A stretch of DNA of 64,000 bases from Coix lacryma-jobi var. lacryma-jobi. Taxonomy: Eukaryota; Streptophyta; Magnoliopsida; Poales; Poaceae. Numbering within the stretch: position 1 is the first letter of the stretch; each line of letters begins with the position of its first letter. Positions 1-11,772 of the stretch are shown in pieces. The position numbers and the translations under genes are program-made. Location: positions 89,663,104 through 89,727,103 of the forward strand of contig CM019823.1 in the NCBI GenBank assembly GCA_009763385.1, written 5' to 3'. The notes under the pieces were generated by a model that saw only the letters and a program-made list of their open reading frames with translations, was not told the origin of the DNA and ran no database searches.

Positions 1-1274
1 CGTGCGGGCGTGGCCGTCGGATCTACCTACCACCAGCGGGTGGACTAGAATAGCCTTAGGGTTAGGCTGGTCCGCTCTGTAATTAGAGTAGAGAGGGGTA
101 GAGTAGGAAATAGACTTAGGCTAGGTTAGTATAAGTAGTCTAGGGGAGACACCCTCCTCCCCATCTCAATCTCAGTTAGAGCTTTCATTTCCTAGGGTTT
201 CCACTCTCCCACACCCCTGCTTTAGCTAGTTGAGATCCGCAGAGAGACTCCACTCTGTGTACTGTTGATTCGAGGAAGTGAGGCCGTATCCTCACCTTGG
301 ATCCCATCTCTTGGTGTCAATTCGCGTTTTGATTTCATGTTCATCATGTTCTTCGCGGATTGCTTTGTGCCTTGAGTTTTCCCGTCGCTTGATCTTTGTG
401 CTCGGTTCATCTTTCACGATTCCGTTTGAACTGAGTTGCTCTAGATCGTGAGGCACTTCTTTCCACCGAAAGAAATCATCTCTAACCTCACGGTCTAGGA
501 GATCGATCAAGTTTTAGTTTCGGGTCTCTTTTTCTTCTTTCCCCCGAATTCCTTCGATTCACCGATTTGGAGTTAGGTTCGAGCCATGATCTCTTAGAGA
601 TAGCTCACTAACCTCCTTGTGACTCCTCAGATCGAATCCCAAGCCTAGAGCACTTGATTCGGAGGAGATCGGGTTGAATCGCCGGAGTTTCAGTGCAGTC
701 GCGGGGTGACCGGACGCTCTGTCGGGCTGACCGGACGCACGCTTTCAGAGTCCGGTCGTTGAGCACGGCGCCAAGCTTTTCTGCGTACTGACCGGACGCT
801 CTCGACCGGACGCTCTGTTTGCATTTCGACCGGACGCTACGCTTGCACTGTTCCTGGCTTTGTCGGTTTCGACCGGACGCACTGTACACGACCGGACGCT
901 CCGTACTCGTGAGTCCGGTCGCGAACAGTAAGGTTCCAGAGCCGATTTTGGACGACCGGACGCGTCCGGTCTCTGCTGACCGGACGCTGGCCAGAGTCCG
1001 GTCGTAGCTGTTTCGCGCCGATTCGTTCGCGGTTCGTTCGTTCGTCAACGGATTCGAGTTCCGTCTTTTGGGTTGGCTTTCTAGGATTGTCTAGTGTCCC
1101 GCTGTGCTTCTAGGAAGCATCCACCCTACATCTAGGGTCGTGGACACTTGTCGGCTCTAGGGTTTGCATTTGGGGTTGAGTTTGGGACAGTGGCATCTAG
1201 TTTCCGCAAGGAAATTTTAAAGCTCCCATTCACCCCCCCCTCTGGTCGCTTTCGGGTAGCTTCTCGGTCCTTCA
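1..1274 (+). mobile_element. Copia LTR J, 3' part (solo LTR or 3' LTR)
   Basis: Resembles the 3' two thirds of the copia LTRs at 29256-31208 and 47664-49681. It shares the block with the 'ctctgtaattagag' segment, the CCGGAC-rich array and the terminal 'cccattcacccccc...cggtccttca'. It ends in CA at 1274. The next bases (cttag, 1275-1279) lie inside gypsy H's gag, so J is inserted in H. The left end is outside the window, so solo LTR and full element cannot be told apart. Confidence 0.85.
705..1005. repeat. Array of GACCGGACGC / GTCCGGTC motifs in LTR J
   Basis: About a dozen copies of GACCGGAC or its reverse complement GTCCGGTC, irregularly spaced (roughly 10-50 bp). The core is palindromic around CCGG. 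The same array occurs at the same LTR position in A and B. Very rich in CG and CHG sites. Confidence 0.85.
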
Positions 1275-2869
1275 CTTAGTGATATCAAAACTGTATTTTA
1301 CATCTCTTTCGGTACTTTTAACTTTTGCCCAAGGCATGAATTCATTGTTTTTCCAAACCCAGTCTACAACAGCCACTTCTTCATCGCTTTCATCTTCGGA
1401 ATTATTGTTTTCATTCTCCAGGAAGAAATGACTTTCTGCATTATAAGCTTTCTTAAAGACTTGATTGTACCGATTTTGGGCATCGATATTTGCCACCTTT
1501 TTAGCTAAATCGGCCATATTATTCCAACCAAAGCCGATTCTCTCTCTGATAGCAGGTATCAATCCTCGAATTGCAATGCTAACCACCTCTGAATCTGGCA
1601 ATGTCAAGGAATAGCATTGATTCTTCATCTCTCTGAACCTTTGGAGATACTGGCATCCAGACTCATTATTCGTTTGCCTTGTATCGATTAAATCCACTAA
1701 GCCTTTTTCCAATACCCCGAAGCTGAAATATTTGTGGAACTTATCTTCCATGTCATCCCAGCTCTGAATAGAATTGGGTGGCAGAGATGAAAACCACGAG
1801 AAAGCCGAGCCAGATAAAGAGAGAGGGAACATTCTGACTTTGAGTGCCTGTTCATCACCGATCTCTCCAATCTGAACTAAGAACTGGGTTATATGCTCCA
1901 TGGTTGACACTGAACTAGTTCTTGTGAACTTGGAAAAATCAGGAATTCTATATCTTGGAGGAAGAACAACCTGATCAAACCATTCTGGATACGACTTTTT
2001 ATAACCAGTTACTGTAGACTTTGGCGTCAAGCCGAATTGCTTCTGGACTAGGTCAGTTACCCGATTCATTAACTGGTCCATCTGATTCACCGACTTCTGA
2101 TAGCCGATGTTCTGCCCCCGAAGGTGTTGCTATTATACCCCGGGTTTTCTTGAGCATCCAAAGTATAGAAGTCAGATACATAATGATACCCCTGAGGGAT
2201 ATCACCAGATGTTACGTTCCCTTGATATGGCGGTGTATTAAAATCTCTTGTGATGCGCCTCGCTTGAGGAGCTATTTTTGTAGCCGATGAGTATATGTTA
2301 TTACTCATAATCGGCTGTTGCACTGGCTGCGGCATCATGCCCCCAGGGCTAATCATCATCTGATTCCCATTGCTATTTGGACCATTGATCTGAGGTCCAT
2401 TAGAAGTTCTAGCTCCTTGATTGTTTCCAATATTATATGCTGGACCTCTTCTATCGCCACTTATGTTGAAAACCTCCTTCATGGAATTTGTGAGGCTGTT
2501 GAGAAAAGCCTCATTGTGGTTCATCAAAGTGGACGCCATTGCCTTGCTGATCACTTCTTGCATAGCATTATGTTGGACTTGGATCATTGGATCAGCATGA
2601 CCATCAAAGACTACTCTCGGAAGATGGGTTTTCTGAACGACCTTCTTATCCCTAGTCTTGCCGAAACTCAGTAAACATAAGTGTCGGTATTGATCAATAG
2701 CTTCTCCTATTAAGCGCTGAGTTTCCTCTGGGAGGTCCTCCATCTTCACGTGCAGCACTTCATCATTGTTAAAAGTCATGATTTCAGACGATTGTGTCCC
2801 ACTAGGCGTGCCAAAAGAATGTGTTGACTCAAAATCTTGGTCGGGATGCGCCAACACACTCGTGCACAC
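1275..2869 (-). pseudogene. gag: Gag of gypsy element H, frameshifted and truncated
   Basis: Two overlapping minus-strand reading frames (2869-2087 and 2090-1275) together read as one gypsy Gag. The N-terminal part is Gln/Asn/Gly/Met-rich with a FDGHADPM-like segment. The C-terminal part has the retrotransposon-gag capsid core (PYRIPDF-, LSLSGSAFSWFSSLPP- and QYLQRFREMKNQC-like segments). The frames are separated by a one-base difference in a C5 run at 2115-2119, best explained as loss of one base. The last codons run into LTR J, which supplies the stop at 1272-1274. No zinc knuckle is seen before the cut. Gag would form the particle that packages element RNA. Lineage is not resolved from this fragment. 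Confidence 0.75.
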
Positions 2870-3236
2870 GGTCCTCAGAGGGGTACGGAGCGAATCCTGA
2901 CCTCCTGGACCGTCAGCAAGCGGTGGTGCCGATTCTTAGCAGAATCGACTTCGGGCGTGCCAGTCAATTTGACCTGTAATTGAGAAGGAGAAGAAAAAGA
3001 TCATCAAGTCGTGGAACCTACCGGTTTGGTGCTAGACAGTTCCAAATTATGCGGCTCTGATATAGCCATTTGTCTTTAGGATATTGACTACAAAGTCAAC
3101 TCCCATGAGATTGTATGCAAAATGATGAAAAAGATATGAAGCATAACGGTTATAACATTTATGAGATGAATATTTATAATAAACAGACAACCGATAAACT
3201 TAAGAGACATTGATAGATAAAGATCTATATGTACAT
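2870..3236 (-). other. Leader / 5' UTR segment of gypsy H
   Basis: A/T-rich non-coding DNA between the H gag start and solo LTR F. It continues at 6769. 3232-3236 (tacat) is the left target-site duplication of F. No PBS was recognised by eye. Confidence 0.5.
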
Positions 3237-6200
3237 TGTAACACCCCGACTTTTAAATTAATAAAATAAAGTAGAATTTTATTAGGAAATGGCCAAAATC
3301 CTAGAGGAGGAAAATAAAATTTATTTATCATTTTCATGTTGCATTCATGCCATTGCATATTTTTATTGAGTGGAAAATAAATTTATTAAACCCGTATAGG
3401 GCGTATCGAATTTATTCTATTTAGAAAAGGAATAAAATATTTATGAAAGTTTTTCAAAATTTAAACTCAAACTTTATATCAAAACCTAGAGAAAATATTT
3501 TGAGAATTTTTGCAACTTGATTTGATTTCAAACTGATTTGGAAATTGATTTGATTTTGAAAAGGGTTGCAAAAGAAAAGAGAAAGGGAAAATAAAAGGGA
3601 CTAGACCTCATTCCTCCTCCTTCCGGCCTGCCTCACCAAGGCAGCCCAGCCCACTCCCTCCTTTCTCCTCCTCTCCTCACCGGTTCTGGCTTGGGCCGAT
3701 TCCCCTCTGATCGGCCCATCGCGCACCGCACCCTCTCCCTCACCCACCCCGCGCCGGCCTGCACAACGAGCCGCAGCGGCCCAACACCTCGCGCGCGCGA
3801 CGCCAACCCAGCAGCGCCCTCTCCCCATCTCCTTCTCACTGGTCCGCGGGCACCGTCGGTCAGAGCCTTCCCCAACCTCTCCCCGCCCTTCACGCGACCG
3901 CAGCAGCCTCACCCCTCCGCCCCGCACCGATCGATCTGCAACAACCCCCAGCCGCCACCCTAGTCCCTCTGCTTACAAAAGGGGCATCGAGTCATGCCCT
4001 AGCTTTCCCTTTTTTTCTCCCACCGGAGTTTCCCGAACCGCCTCGCCATCACAGCCGCCATTGCCGAGCTCGGCAAGCGCTCGACTCCACCGCAGAGACC
4101 GCCACCGCCCTCCCTCCGCACTCCGTTGGACTCACAGAGCTGCGTCGCGTCCGGAGAGCTCCTTTTCGGTGGACATCGACACCCGGGGACGTCTCCGACC
4201 TAGCTCCGAGCCACCGTCGCCGCTTGGTCATCGATCCACCTCAACTAGACCATCACCGGCGACCAGATCAACACCCACGCACTCGCTGTAAGCTTCTCGC
4301 CCGATCCCACCTCCCTCCTAGGTCTCTACTAGCTCCTAGGGCCTTTCCGAATGCTCCGACGAGCCTCTCCCATGGCACCGCCGTGCCTGCTCGGGGCGCC
4401 GCCGCGCGAAGCGCCACCAACGGCGAGCATCTCCTCCGAACCCTCCCCTACACCGTTTGATTCGAAGCCAAGGCCCCAGATTAGATCCTAAATTGAACCG
4501 GTATAGACCGGGGCTATGGACCCCGTGGACTCGCGCCATTTCACCTCGTCAGCCGGTCTACACACCACGTGGAGCACCCGGCCAGTAGCACAACGCCATG
4601 TGGCACACGTCAGCGCCACGCGGCACGCACGTCAGCAACTGTGCTGACTGCGCCAACCCGCCGACCACTTTTGCTAAAGAGCCCCTGTATTTTCCTAGAA
4701 TTAACCCGCCGTCCAAATGCACAGTAAACTGAGTCTGGGGATCTTTTCGATCCAATCCCTTTTGTTTTCGCTAAATGAGGCGCGGTCCTCGCCACTGTTG
4801 CAACACACACCGCCCAGCTGGCATCTCGGGCGAACCACGACACACCACCTGGCGCCACGTTGGCCGCCGCGTGGACCACCCCGACCGGCCCTAGCTGTTT
4901 TGCGCGGAAGCCCATGATCTTTCGCGAAATGAACCCGTCGTCCGCCAACCCTGTTCACTGAGTCACCGAAACCTTGTATCCTAGCCCCTGTACTTCTCGG
5001 TAAACGAGGCCCGGTCCAGCAGTTCTTCCTTTTCCATTTTATTTATTCAAAATACGAAAATGAGTTTGAATAATTTACAGAACTGCCACTCAGATTCAAA
5101 CGCTTATAACTTTTGCATTTTAACTCTGTTTCGACTCATTCAACTTGCGTTAGTTCCATAATTTCGTTCTCTACGCAGTAGATCTGTTAGTTTACTGTTT
5201 TGTTACTATTTTCTGTATTGTTTTTTATTTTGTTGTATTATGCCATGTATGTTGATTGGGCCAGAGAGTACGGAGTTCGAGGACGCTCCAGATTTTCCTT
5301 GTGATCCAGTTGATTCGACCCAGCCCGCAGACAAGTGTTCTTGAACATCTTGCACCTATACTTTATTCTACTTTGGGTATTAGAGTATATAGATCCTGTA
5401 GATGCATGCTGTGTCTAAATTTGAATCCCATATTATGGTTTACTAGAATTTGTATATATTATCCTTGTCGCCTGTTTTGGGATGTTCGGGTAGGTGTCTT
5501 GCTTAGCCCTGCAGTCATGGATGGGATGGGAGTTAAATGTTAATAATCTTGATTAATGATCTATGAAACAATGTGGACATGGTAATTTTGTAGCAACATA
5601 GTGTTTAGGTAAATCCGGCAGGATGGACCATACTGGTGGTTTTGTGCCGTGGGACTCGGCAGCTGAATTTGGTTTTTGGTTCTGGGCTCGTGCTAGATTT
5701 ATCCTGCCTGAATACCTAGGACCCGGTTCTCGAAGCCTGTAACCCGGCTTAACAGCGCAACCATGAGATCTGGATGGGCTGGACCTGGCTAATTAATTAG
5801 TTACCTCCAAGTTGAGGGTCCACACGGGGTTTGTTGTAGTGGCTCACGAGGGGGCCCTGGGGGTCGTAGACCTTTGTACGGGGTAAAACCTTAGAGGTAC
5901 GTGTGGAACGGGCTTGGAGGGGGCTTTGTAAAAGCCTTGCAATGCATCCCGCTATGCACCTTGGCAGTGTTTAGCGTGACGGAAAATGCACGACTCATGG
6001 GTAATGATGTGCAACCTCTGCAGAGTGTAAAACTGATATATCAGCCGTGCTCACGGTCACGAGCGGCTTGGACTTCTTCGAGATTAGTTGGTTACTGGTT
6101 ACTGGTTCAGGTCATCTGATGGACTTCAGGTGCGGTTGCCTGATGGACTTCAGGTGTGCGTGCTTGGTGTGACTCCAAGTGTTGGTTGCTCGGTGTGACT

Positions 6201-6768
6201 TCGAGTGTGGTTTGCTCGGTGCGACTCCGAGTGTTGTTACTTTTTCTACAATGTCTGTGTCTTTAACCTAGTAAATAGGTGCATAGGATTAATAGGATGT
6301 GTCGCTTTAAGCGCATGAGTCAAACGGTGTCATCCTACCTTTGTTATAAGCCTCATAAGCATATATTTCCTACACTTGCGGAGTACATTTCGATGTACTC
6401 ATCCTTCCTCTTTGTCCCCCCTGCTACCCCACCCAGACGTTGGCGACTACGCGCACGAGGAGCAGGAGTATCCAGAGGACGGTGGCTACAACCCTGACGA
6501 CCTGTACTAGGATGGCGCTACCCCCGGTCGACCTTCCTGTGGAGTTGGAGTCCAGAATTCCACGTCTTCATCAGAGTCTTCATTAGAGTTAGTTGTTATG
6601 AGAGTCTGTACTTTTCTTTCAGACCCGAGGGTCATTTATGTAATAAAGTTTGAGATATTAATAAAAGCATTGCTTTCATATTTACTATGATGTTGATATA
6701 TGTATGAAAATTGATCCTGGCATACATATATTGTGCTCCAATTTTATTCTTAAAATTGGGGTGTGACA
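3237..6768 (+). mobile_element. Solo LTR F (3.5 kb), gypsy-type
   Basis: Starts TGTAACACCCC and ends GGGGTGTGACA, an imperfect terminal inverted repeat with the canonical TG...CA. It is flanked by a perfect 5-bp duplication TACAT (3232-3236 and 6769-6773). The start is not repeated internally and no Gag/Pol similarity is visible, so a single LTR left by LTR-LTR recombination is the best reading. A GC- and pyrimidine-rich stretch with spurious ORFs (3600-4540) probably holds the transcribed leader. An AATAAA-type signal lies near 6641. Autonomous relative unknown; Del/Tekay or Tat-like elements have long LTRs of this kind. Confidence 0.88.
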
Positions 6769-8021
6769 TACATTCAAACGGCATAAAACCAACGTATCGA
6801 CTAAATGCATGAGCAGTTCTATTTGTTAACAGTGGGGTGTCTACATGCAGCCATAATAACAAATAGATCAATAAAATAACTTAAACATCAACAGTGGGGT
6901 GTCTCCATGCAGCCTTGATGATGGTCAAGCTAGATCACGTCTCATACATAAAATAGATCCATCGATTTCAAACCACTTAAAAGAACATATTATAAAGAGA
7001 GCATAACTGAATCGATTATTTTAACCGATACAGGGTCCATGAAGCACGAACAAGATCTATCCGACAAAAACATAATTTAATCTTAGACAAACAGACTCAA
7101 TCTATCACATATATCAATGGGGTTCGGAAAAACAGCCATAATAGACATGCTAGATTGGAATCTATCTATTCTTACAAAAACAAATCACGGTTTTATCGAA
7201 TATCTTGAACGCACAACATGTAACAACCAAGATTGACGAAAATAGTCGATGAGAAGCTTGTATCGGCTATTCCCTCTGTTATGAGTGTATAAATCTCAGA
7301 ACAGCCGATACAAAGCATCCTTTTAGGCGCAAGCTATTTTGTCAATCTTGATTGGGCAAGATGTTGTTTGGAACATAAATAAACAAATTAAAGCATGAAA
7401 TAACATCGATAACTTAATGAATTTATTAGCTTGCCAAACCAATAGAGCCAATAACTAGTCAAGATCGACTAAAGCAAGAGATTGATCAGAGTCAAGACAG
7501 TCTTACAAAAGACGAGCTTAGACCGATAACTAGCCATGTCACAACTTAACAAGAGTTTGGTCGATGCCAATGCAGCCTTATTACACGATGACACAAGCCA
7601 TTGGTGAAACTTACAAGCAAACCGGAGGTCGGTCGATGCCGATGCAGCCCTGCCTGGTTGAAGGTCTTGTCGAGATCTACTTTACTCCTACTCCTAGGGT
7701 TTTAGCCGGGGCCGGTTGTATTTGATTGATTGGGGGATTCTTTTACAAAATCCGGGTCTCTAGCTATTTATAACCCGGTTGACTCTTGCCCTAACACGAG
7801 TAGATTACAAAAAGGTAAATGTACAAGATGACCCGAACTTGAACTCCTCGGTCGAGTCCGACACGTCTTCGAAGCCCGTCGTGCTGGTTCATATGAAGCT
7901 TCCGGGTCACCTTCGACTCATACGAGCTTTTTATATCTTCAGGCCGATTCTTTTCCTGAGTAAATCAGCCGTTTATGTTTACAAAAATATTAACCTCTTT
8001 GGTCCAAAATCTGGTGTAAAC
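6769..8021 (-). mobile_element. 5' LTR and leader of gypsy H
   Basis: On the minus strand the LTR begins TGTTTACACCAG at 8021, then U3, a TATA box (7764-7775) and R/U5. Two diverged copies of a segment reading GGCTGCAT(C/T)GGCATCGACC on the minus strand lie near 7563-7581 and 7632-7652. A ~62-bp direct repeat containing 'cagtggggtgtct.catgcagcc' lies at 6830-6915 in the leader. The 3' boundary of the LTR and the PBS were not located. Confidence 0.65.
7764..7775 (-). promoter_or_regulatory. TATA box of LTR H
   Basis: Minus strand reads gttataaatagc, about 250 nt inside the LTR start at 8021. This fits the U3 promoter of a plant LTR; transcription would start near 7735. Confidence 0.6.
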
Positions 8022-9420
8022 AAAAGCAAAGCCAGGAAAAGTCGAATGGAGTGAGCGAGACAACTTGGTTCCCAAAGATATGGGCAACGGCTCGATGCAA
8101 CCAAGCAAAGCAAAGCTAGCCCTAAAGAAGAGGTAGAACAGGCTCAACACCGCTAGCGAGAAGGTCGGAGCAAGAAAGACAAAGACAAGCTAGTCCCTCC
8201 AGAAAGAGGCAAAGGCTCAACACAACTAGCAAAACCGCTCCAAACCAATTGAAAAACCACACAAGCTGAAAATCGCTCCAAACCAATTGAAAAACTGCTT
8301 CGAACCAATTGACCAACAAAAATTGTCAAATAAAACAAGCACGCAAACTCCCCCTACAATGGTGTACACAACTAGGGACATGATTTGACAAATTTCTCCC
8401 GCTTAGTTGAAAATGCACGCAACAAGGCAAATGCATATGAGTTACAAATCTAGGTTAGCAGCTTCAGGTATATAGTCGATAGAAAGAATAGATGTTCTAC
8501 AAAATGCTGATCCAACGATTCAACAATAAGCATAAGTGCCAGCAAAGGCTCAAACTGATCACAAAATACGAAATATGAACATATGAGCAAAGTGAGTAGT
8601 TTTAAGCCATTTAGAAAAGGTTTCACCATCAAAATAGCATCAAACATGTATAGACAGGAGGTTACACAAGTGCTAAACATGTATACAAGGTGAACTACCC
8701 CTAGCAAAGTTCAATCATCATGCTGTAGAATGAAACATAGACTTGTGTTTTCAAAATTTTATCAGAGTTGCAGCGATGATTACACAAGTCTAAATTTTCA
8801 GCATGTGATTGCGAGAGGTTGAAAACTTGACATTGCCTAACTTTTCAACCAAGCTAAGCCTATGCATAAGCAATCAGAAGCTTGAAGCAACAGTTTCGGT
8901 CTTACACTACACGACTCAAGTTTGACTCAAAGTGCAATGAGAAACAGTCTCGATACCGTGATGTGCTGTCAAGTAATCTCATCTCGATCTTTTCAATGCA
9001 CTTAGATTTGGTTCAAATTTTAACAGAATATGAACACTCCAAGCTAGTGAAGGACTCAGAACTAGAGACATAGCAACCTAGCATATATGAAAAGCACAAG
9101 TGACTTCAACATCTTCTACACATGCTAGTTGCCAACTCAATGGTGAACATGTTTCAAATTTTACGTTGAATTAAGCATATTCACAGTTCTGAAAAGTAGC
9201 TCAGCTCACAACATGTATCAGTGATCAAAAAGAGCCTAAGCTACATGCATCATCATATATCATTAGAACATACACTAATCAGAGCATAGATTCATTCTAC
9301 AGATTATAGACATGAAACTCGAGAAGATAAAGATGCAAAAATGAAGAAATGCAAAAGCCAAAACAAGAACAAAATAAAAGAAGTCAATCTATGATACAAT
9401 GACTAAAATGTTTCCCCCAA
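8022..9420 (-). other. 3' spacer of copia element I (pol to PPT region)
   Basis: Non-coding DNA collinear with the 3' spacers of A (41491-43169) and B (37836-39440). It shares the 'acttggt..ccaaagatatgggcaacggctcga' block, repeated caattggt segments and long A/T-rich stretches. The PPT and 3' LTR of I would follow on the minus strand but are displaced off-window by H. Confidence 0.7.
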
Positions 9421-11772
9421 CTAAAAGGGGAAACACACACCAAGCTCACCTCTCAACCTAGCAAAGGTTGATTGATCCAAAGGCTTGGTAAAAATATCAG
9501 CCTTGTGTGTAAGACTGTGCGACACTAGACTGCTTGCGAGAAGACCAAGATACAAGGGAGGAACCCAAAAACTGACAAGTCCCAGAAGTGGACTTGCGCT
9601 CAAGTCGGCAACCAGCAAAATTAGCATCCGAGTAACCACAAAGGGAGAGGGTGGAAGAAGCAGAATACCAAATCCCGAACTCAGGTGTGAAACAGAGGTA
9701 CCTCTTAATGCGCTTGACCGCCTGACGGTGAGGAGTGCGCGGCGATGACTGAAATCGCGCGCAAAGACACACTGCGAACTGGATGTCCGGGCATGTCACC
9801 GTCAGGTACAACAGCGACCCGATCATACTCCGCTACACCTTCTGGTCCACAGCTTCTCCATCCTTATCCGCATCCAGGGCCGTCGTGGTCGACATGGGTG
9901 TTGGAAGAGGCTTGGCCTCACCCATATCGAACTTCTTCAATATGTCCTTGGTGTACTTGCCTTGGTGCACGAACGTCCCCTCTCGGGATTGCTTGATTTG
10001 CAACCCGAGGTAAAACGTCAACTCGCCCATCATGCTCATCTCAAATTCCCTGCTCATAGTATCTGCAAACTTGGCAACCAAAGCGTGAGAAGAACCACCG
10101 AAAATGATACCATCCACATAAATCTGAACCAACAAAGTGTCATTGCCTTGCTTGAGGAGAAAAGGAGTTTTATCAACACATCCCATTTTAAAACCCTTAG
10201 CAAGCAAAAAGGTTTTCAACCTATCATACCAGGCTCTAGGGGCTTGTTTCAAGCCATACAATGCTTTGTGAAGTTTAAAAACATGGTTTGGAAACTTGGG
10301 ATTTTCAAAACCGTGGGGTTGTTTCACATACACATCTTCTTCTATGTAGCCGTTTAGGAATGCACTCTTGACATCCATTTGAAAAAGTTTAAACCCTTTG
10401 CATGCAACAAAAGCCAAGAGGATCCTAATTGCCTTCAAATGAGCTACAGGAGCAAAAGTCTCCTCATAATCTATCCCCTCCTTCTGACTATACCCCTGGG
10501 CTACAAGTCTGGCCTTTGTTCTCACAACATGGCCATCCTCTCCTTGTTTGTTTTTGAAAACCCATTTTATCTCAATAGGGTGACACTCAGGAGGAAGAGG
10601 AAGAAGAACCTAAACTCGATTTCTCTCAAAATTTTCAAGCTCCTCATGCATGACATTGACCCAATCCGGATCAGATAAAGCGTGCCCAACATCTCGGGGT
10701 TCAAAATCAGCAACAAATGCAGAATGAGGAAAGTGAGAGATTTGTTGTGACCTAGACCGAGTGACGTGTTCGTGGATGTCGCCGATCATCTGTTGAGGTG
10801 GGTGTTGGCGCTGAATGTGTCATGGCGCCTCCCTTGCTGAAGTAACCTCCCCCTCAACAGTAGCTGGTGCTCCCTCGGGTACAAATGGTACAGCCCGAGG
10901 TGGTGGATCACACGACCCCATGTAGTGGAAGAAGACGGGTCGGGGCCGCGTGCAGTCGTGGTCGAAGTCGACCCAATCTGCGCAGCAGGTGGAGGAAGTG
11001 CTGGATCATCAATCCCTTCAGCACCTTCTTCCTCATCATCAAAAAGAGGTTCGTCAACCTCGTGATCACCTGCACGCTCAAATCTAGAAGAAAGACAATG
11101 CATGGTCTCGTCGAAGGTGACATCAGATGTCTCCATGACTCGGTTAGTATCAAGGTTAAGTACACGATATGCACGAGTATGATTACCATAACCCAAAAAT
11201 ACACCATTAGAAGAGCGAGACTCAAACTTGTCCAAGTTGCCTTTCTTGAGTATAAAATAGTGGCAACCAAAAACTCTAAAATAGCTCACTTTGGGTTGCT
11301 TCCCAAATCACAACTCATAAGAAGTCTTCTTCAAAAATGCACAGAGAAAAATGTGATTGGAAATATAGCATGCAATGTTAATAGCCTCGGCCCAATACCG
11401 CCTAGGAGTCCTATGCTCATCGAGCATCGTCCTGGCCATCTCTATAAGGGTCCGATTTTTTCTCTCTACAACACCATTTTGTGGCGGTGTGTAGGGGGAA
11501 GAAAATTGATGCTCTAAACCCAAAGAGTTACAAAACTTCTCAAAATCCGAGTTCTTAAACTCAGAACCATTATCGCTACGAATAGCTCTCATCGAGTTCT
11601 TAGGGAACTCGTTCTGAAGTCGCAAGATCAAATTGCGAACAAAGGTGAAAGTCTCAGTTTTCTTAGCTAAAAAGAAAACCCACGAATATCTCAAAAAGTT
11701 ATCAACAACAACAAGCACATACCACTTCCCCCCAACCGAGCTCACCCGAGCTGGACCAACAATGGGAACCAA
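9421..11772 (-). pseudogene. pol: Copia element I pol: integrase-RT-RNase H remnant
   Basis: Minus-strand remnant aligning to the intact copia Pol at 43170-46352. Order: integrase core (VVVDNF-, IRSDNGSEF-, NGVVERKNRT- segments, 11770-11310), integrase C-terminus (11289-10786), RT (10525-9833), RNase H start and tail (9826-9421). Damage: the N-terminus is cut just before the integrase core at about 11772; there are several stops and frame changes; the RT box reads YVDG instead of YVDD, losing a catalytic Asp; about 290 nt of RNase H are missing between the SSVAQS- and ADIFTKPLD- segments. It cannot encode active enzymes. Confidence 0.9.

Larger units (their letters stand above)
1275..8021 (-). 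mobile_element. Gypsy element H, 5' portion (minus strand), interrupted and truncated
   Basis: Reads right to left: 5' LTR starting TGTTTACACC at 8021, leader, then gag down to 1275. Solo LTR F (3237-6768) lies inside the leader. LTR J cuts the element at 1274/1275, so PR-RT-INT and the 3' LTR are not in the window. The 8021/8022 junction falls within the 3' spacer of copia I, so H inserted in I. The right target-site flank begins aaagc (8022-8026); its partner is off-window. Confidence 0.75.

Noticed and set aside
705..1005. CRISPR-like regularly repeated GACCGGACGC
   Set aside because: Spacing is irregular, the motif is ~10 bp and occurs in both orientations within a plant LTR. Not a CRISPR array.
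3601..4960. Many overlapping 60-110-codon ORFs in a GC-rich stretch
   Set aside because: They overlap on both strands, show no domain, and lie wholly inside solo LTR F. Composition artefact.
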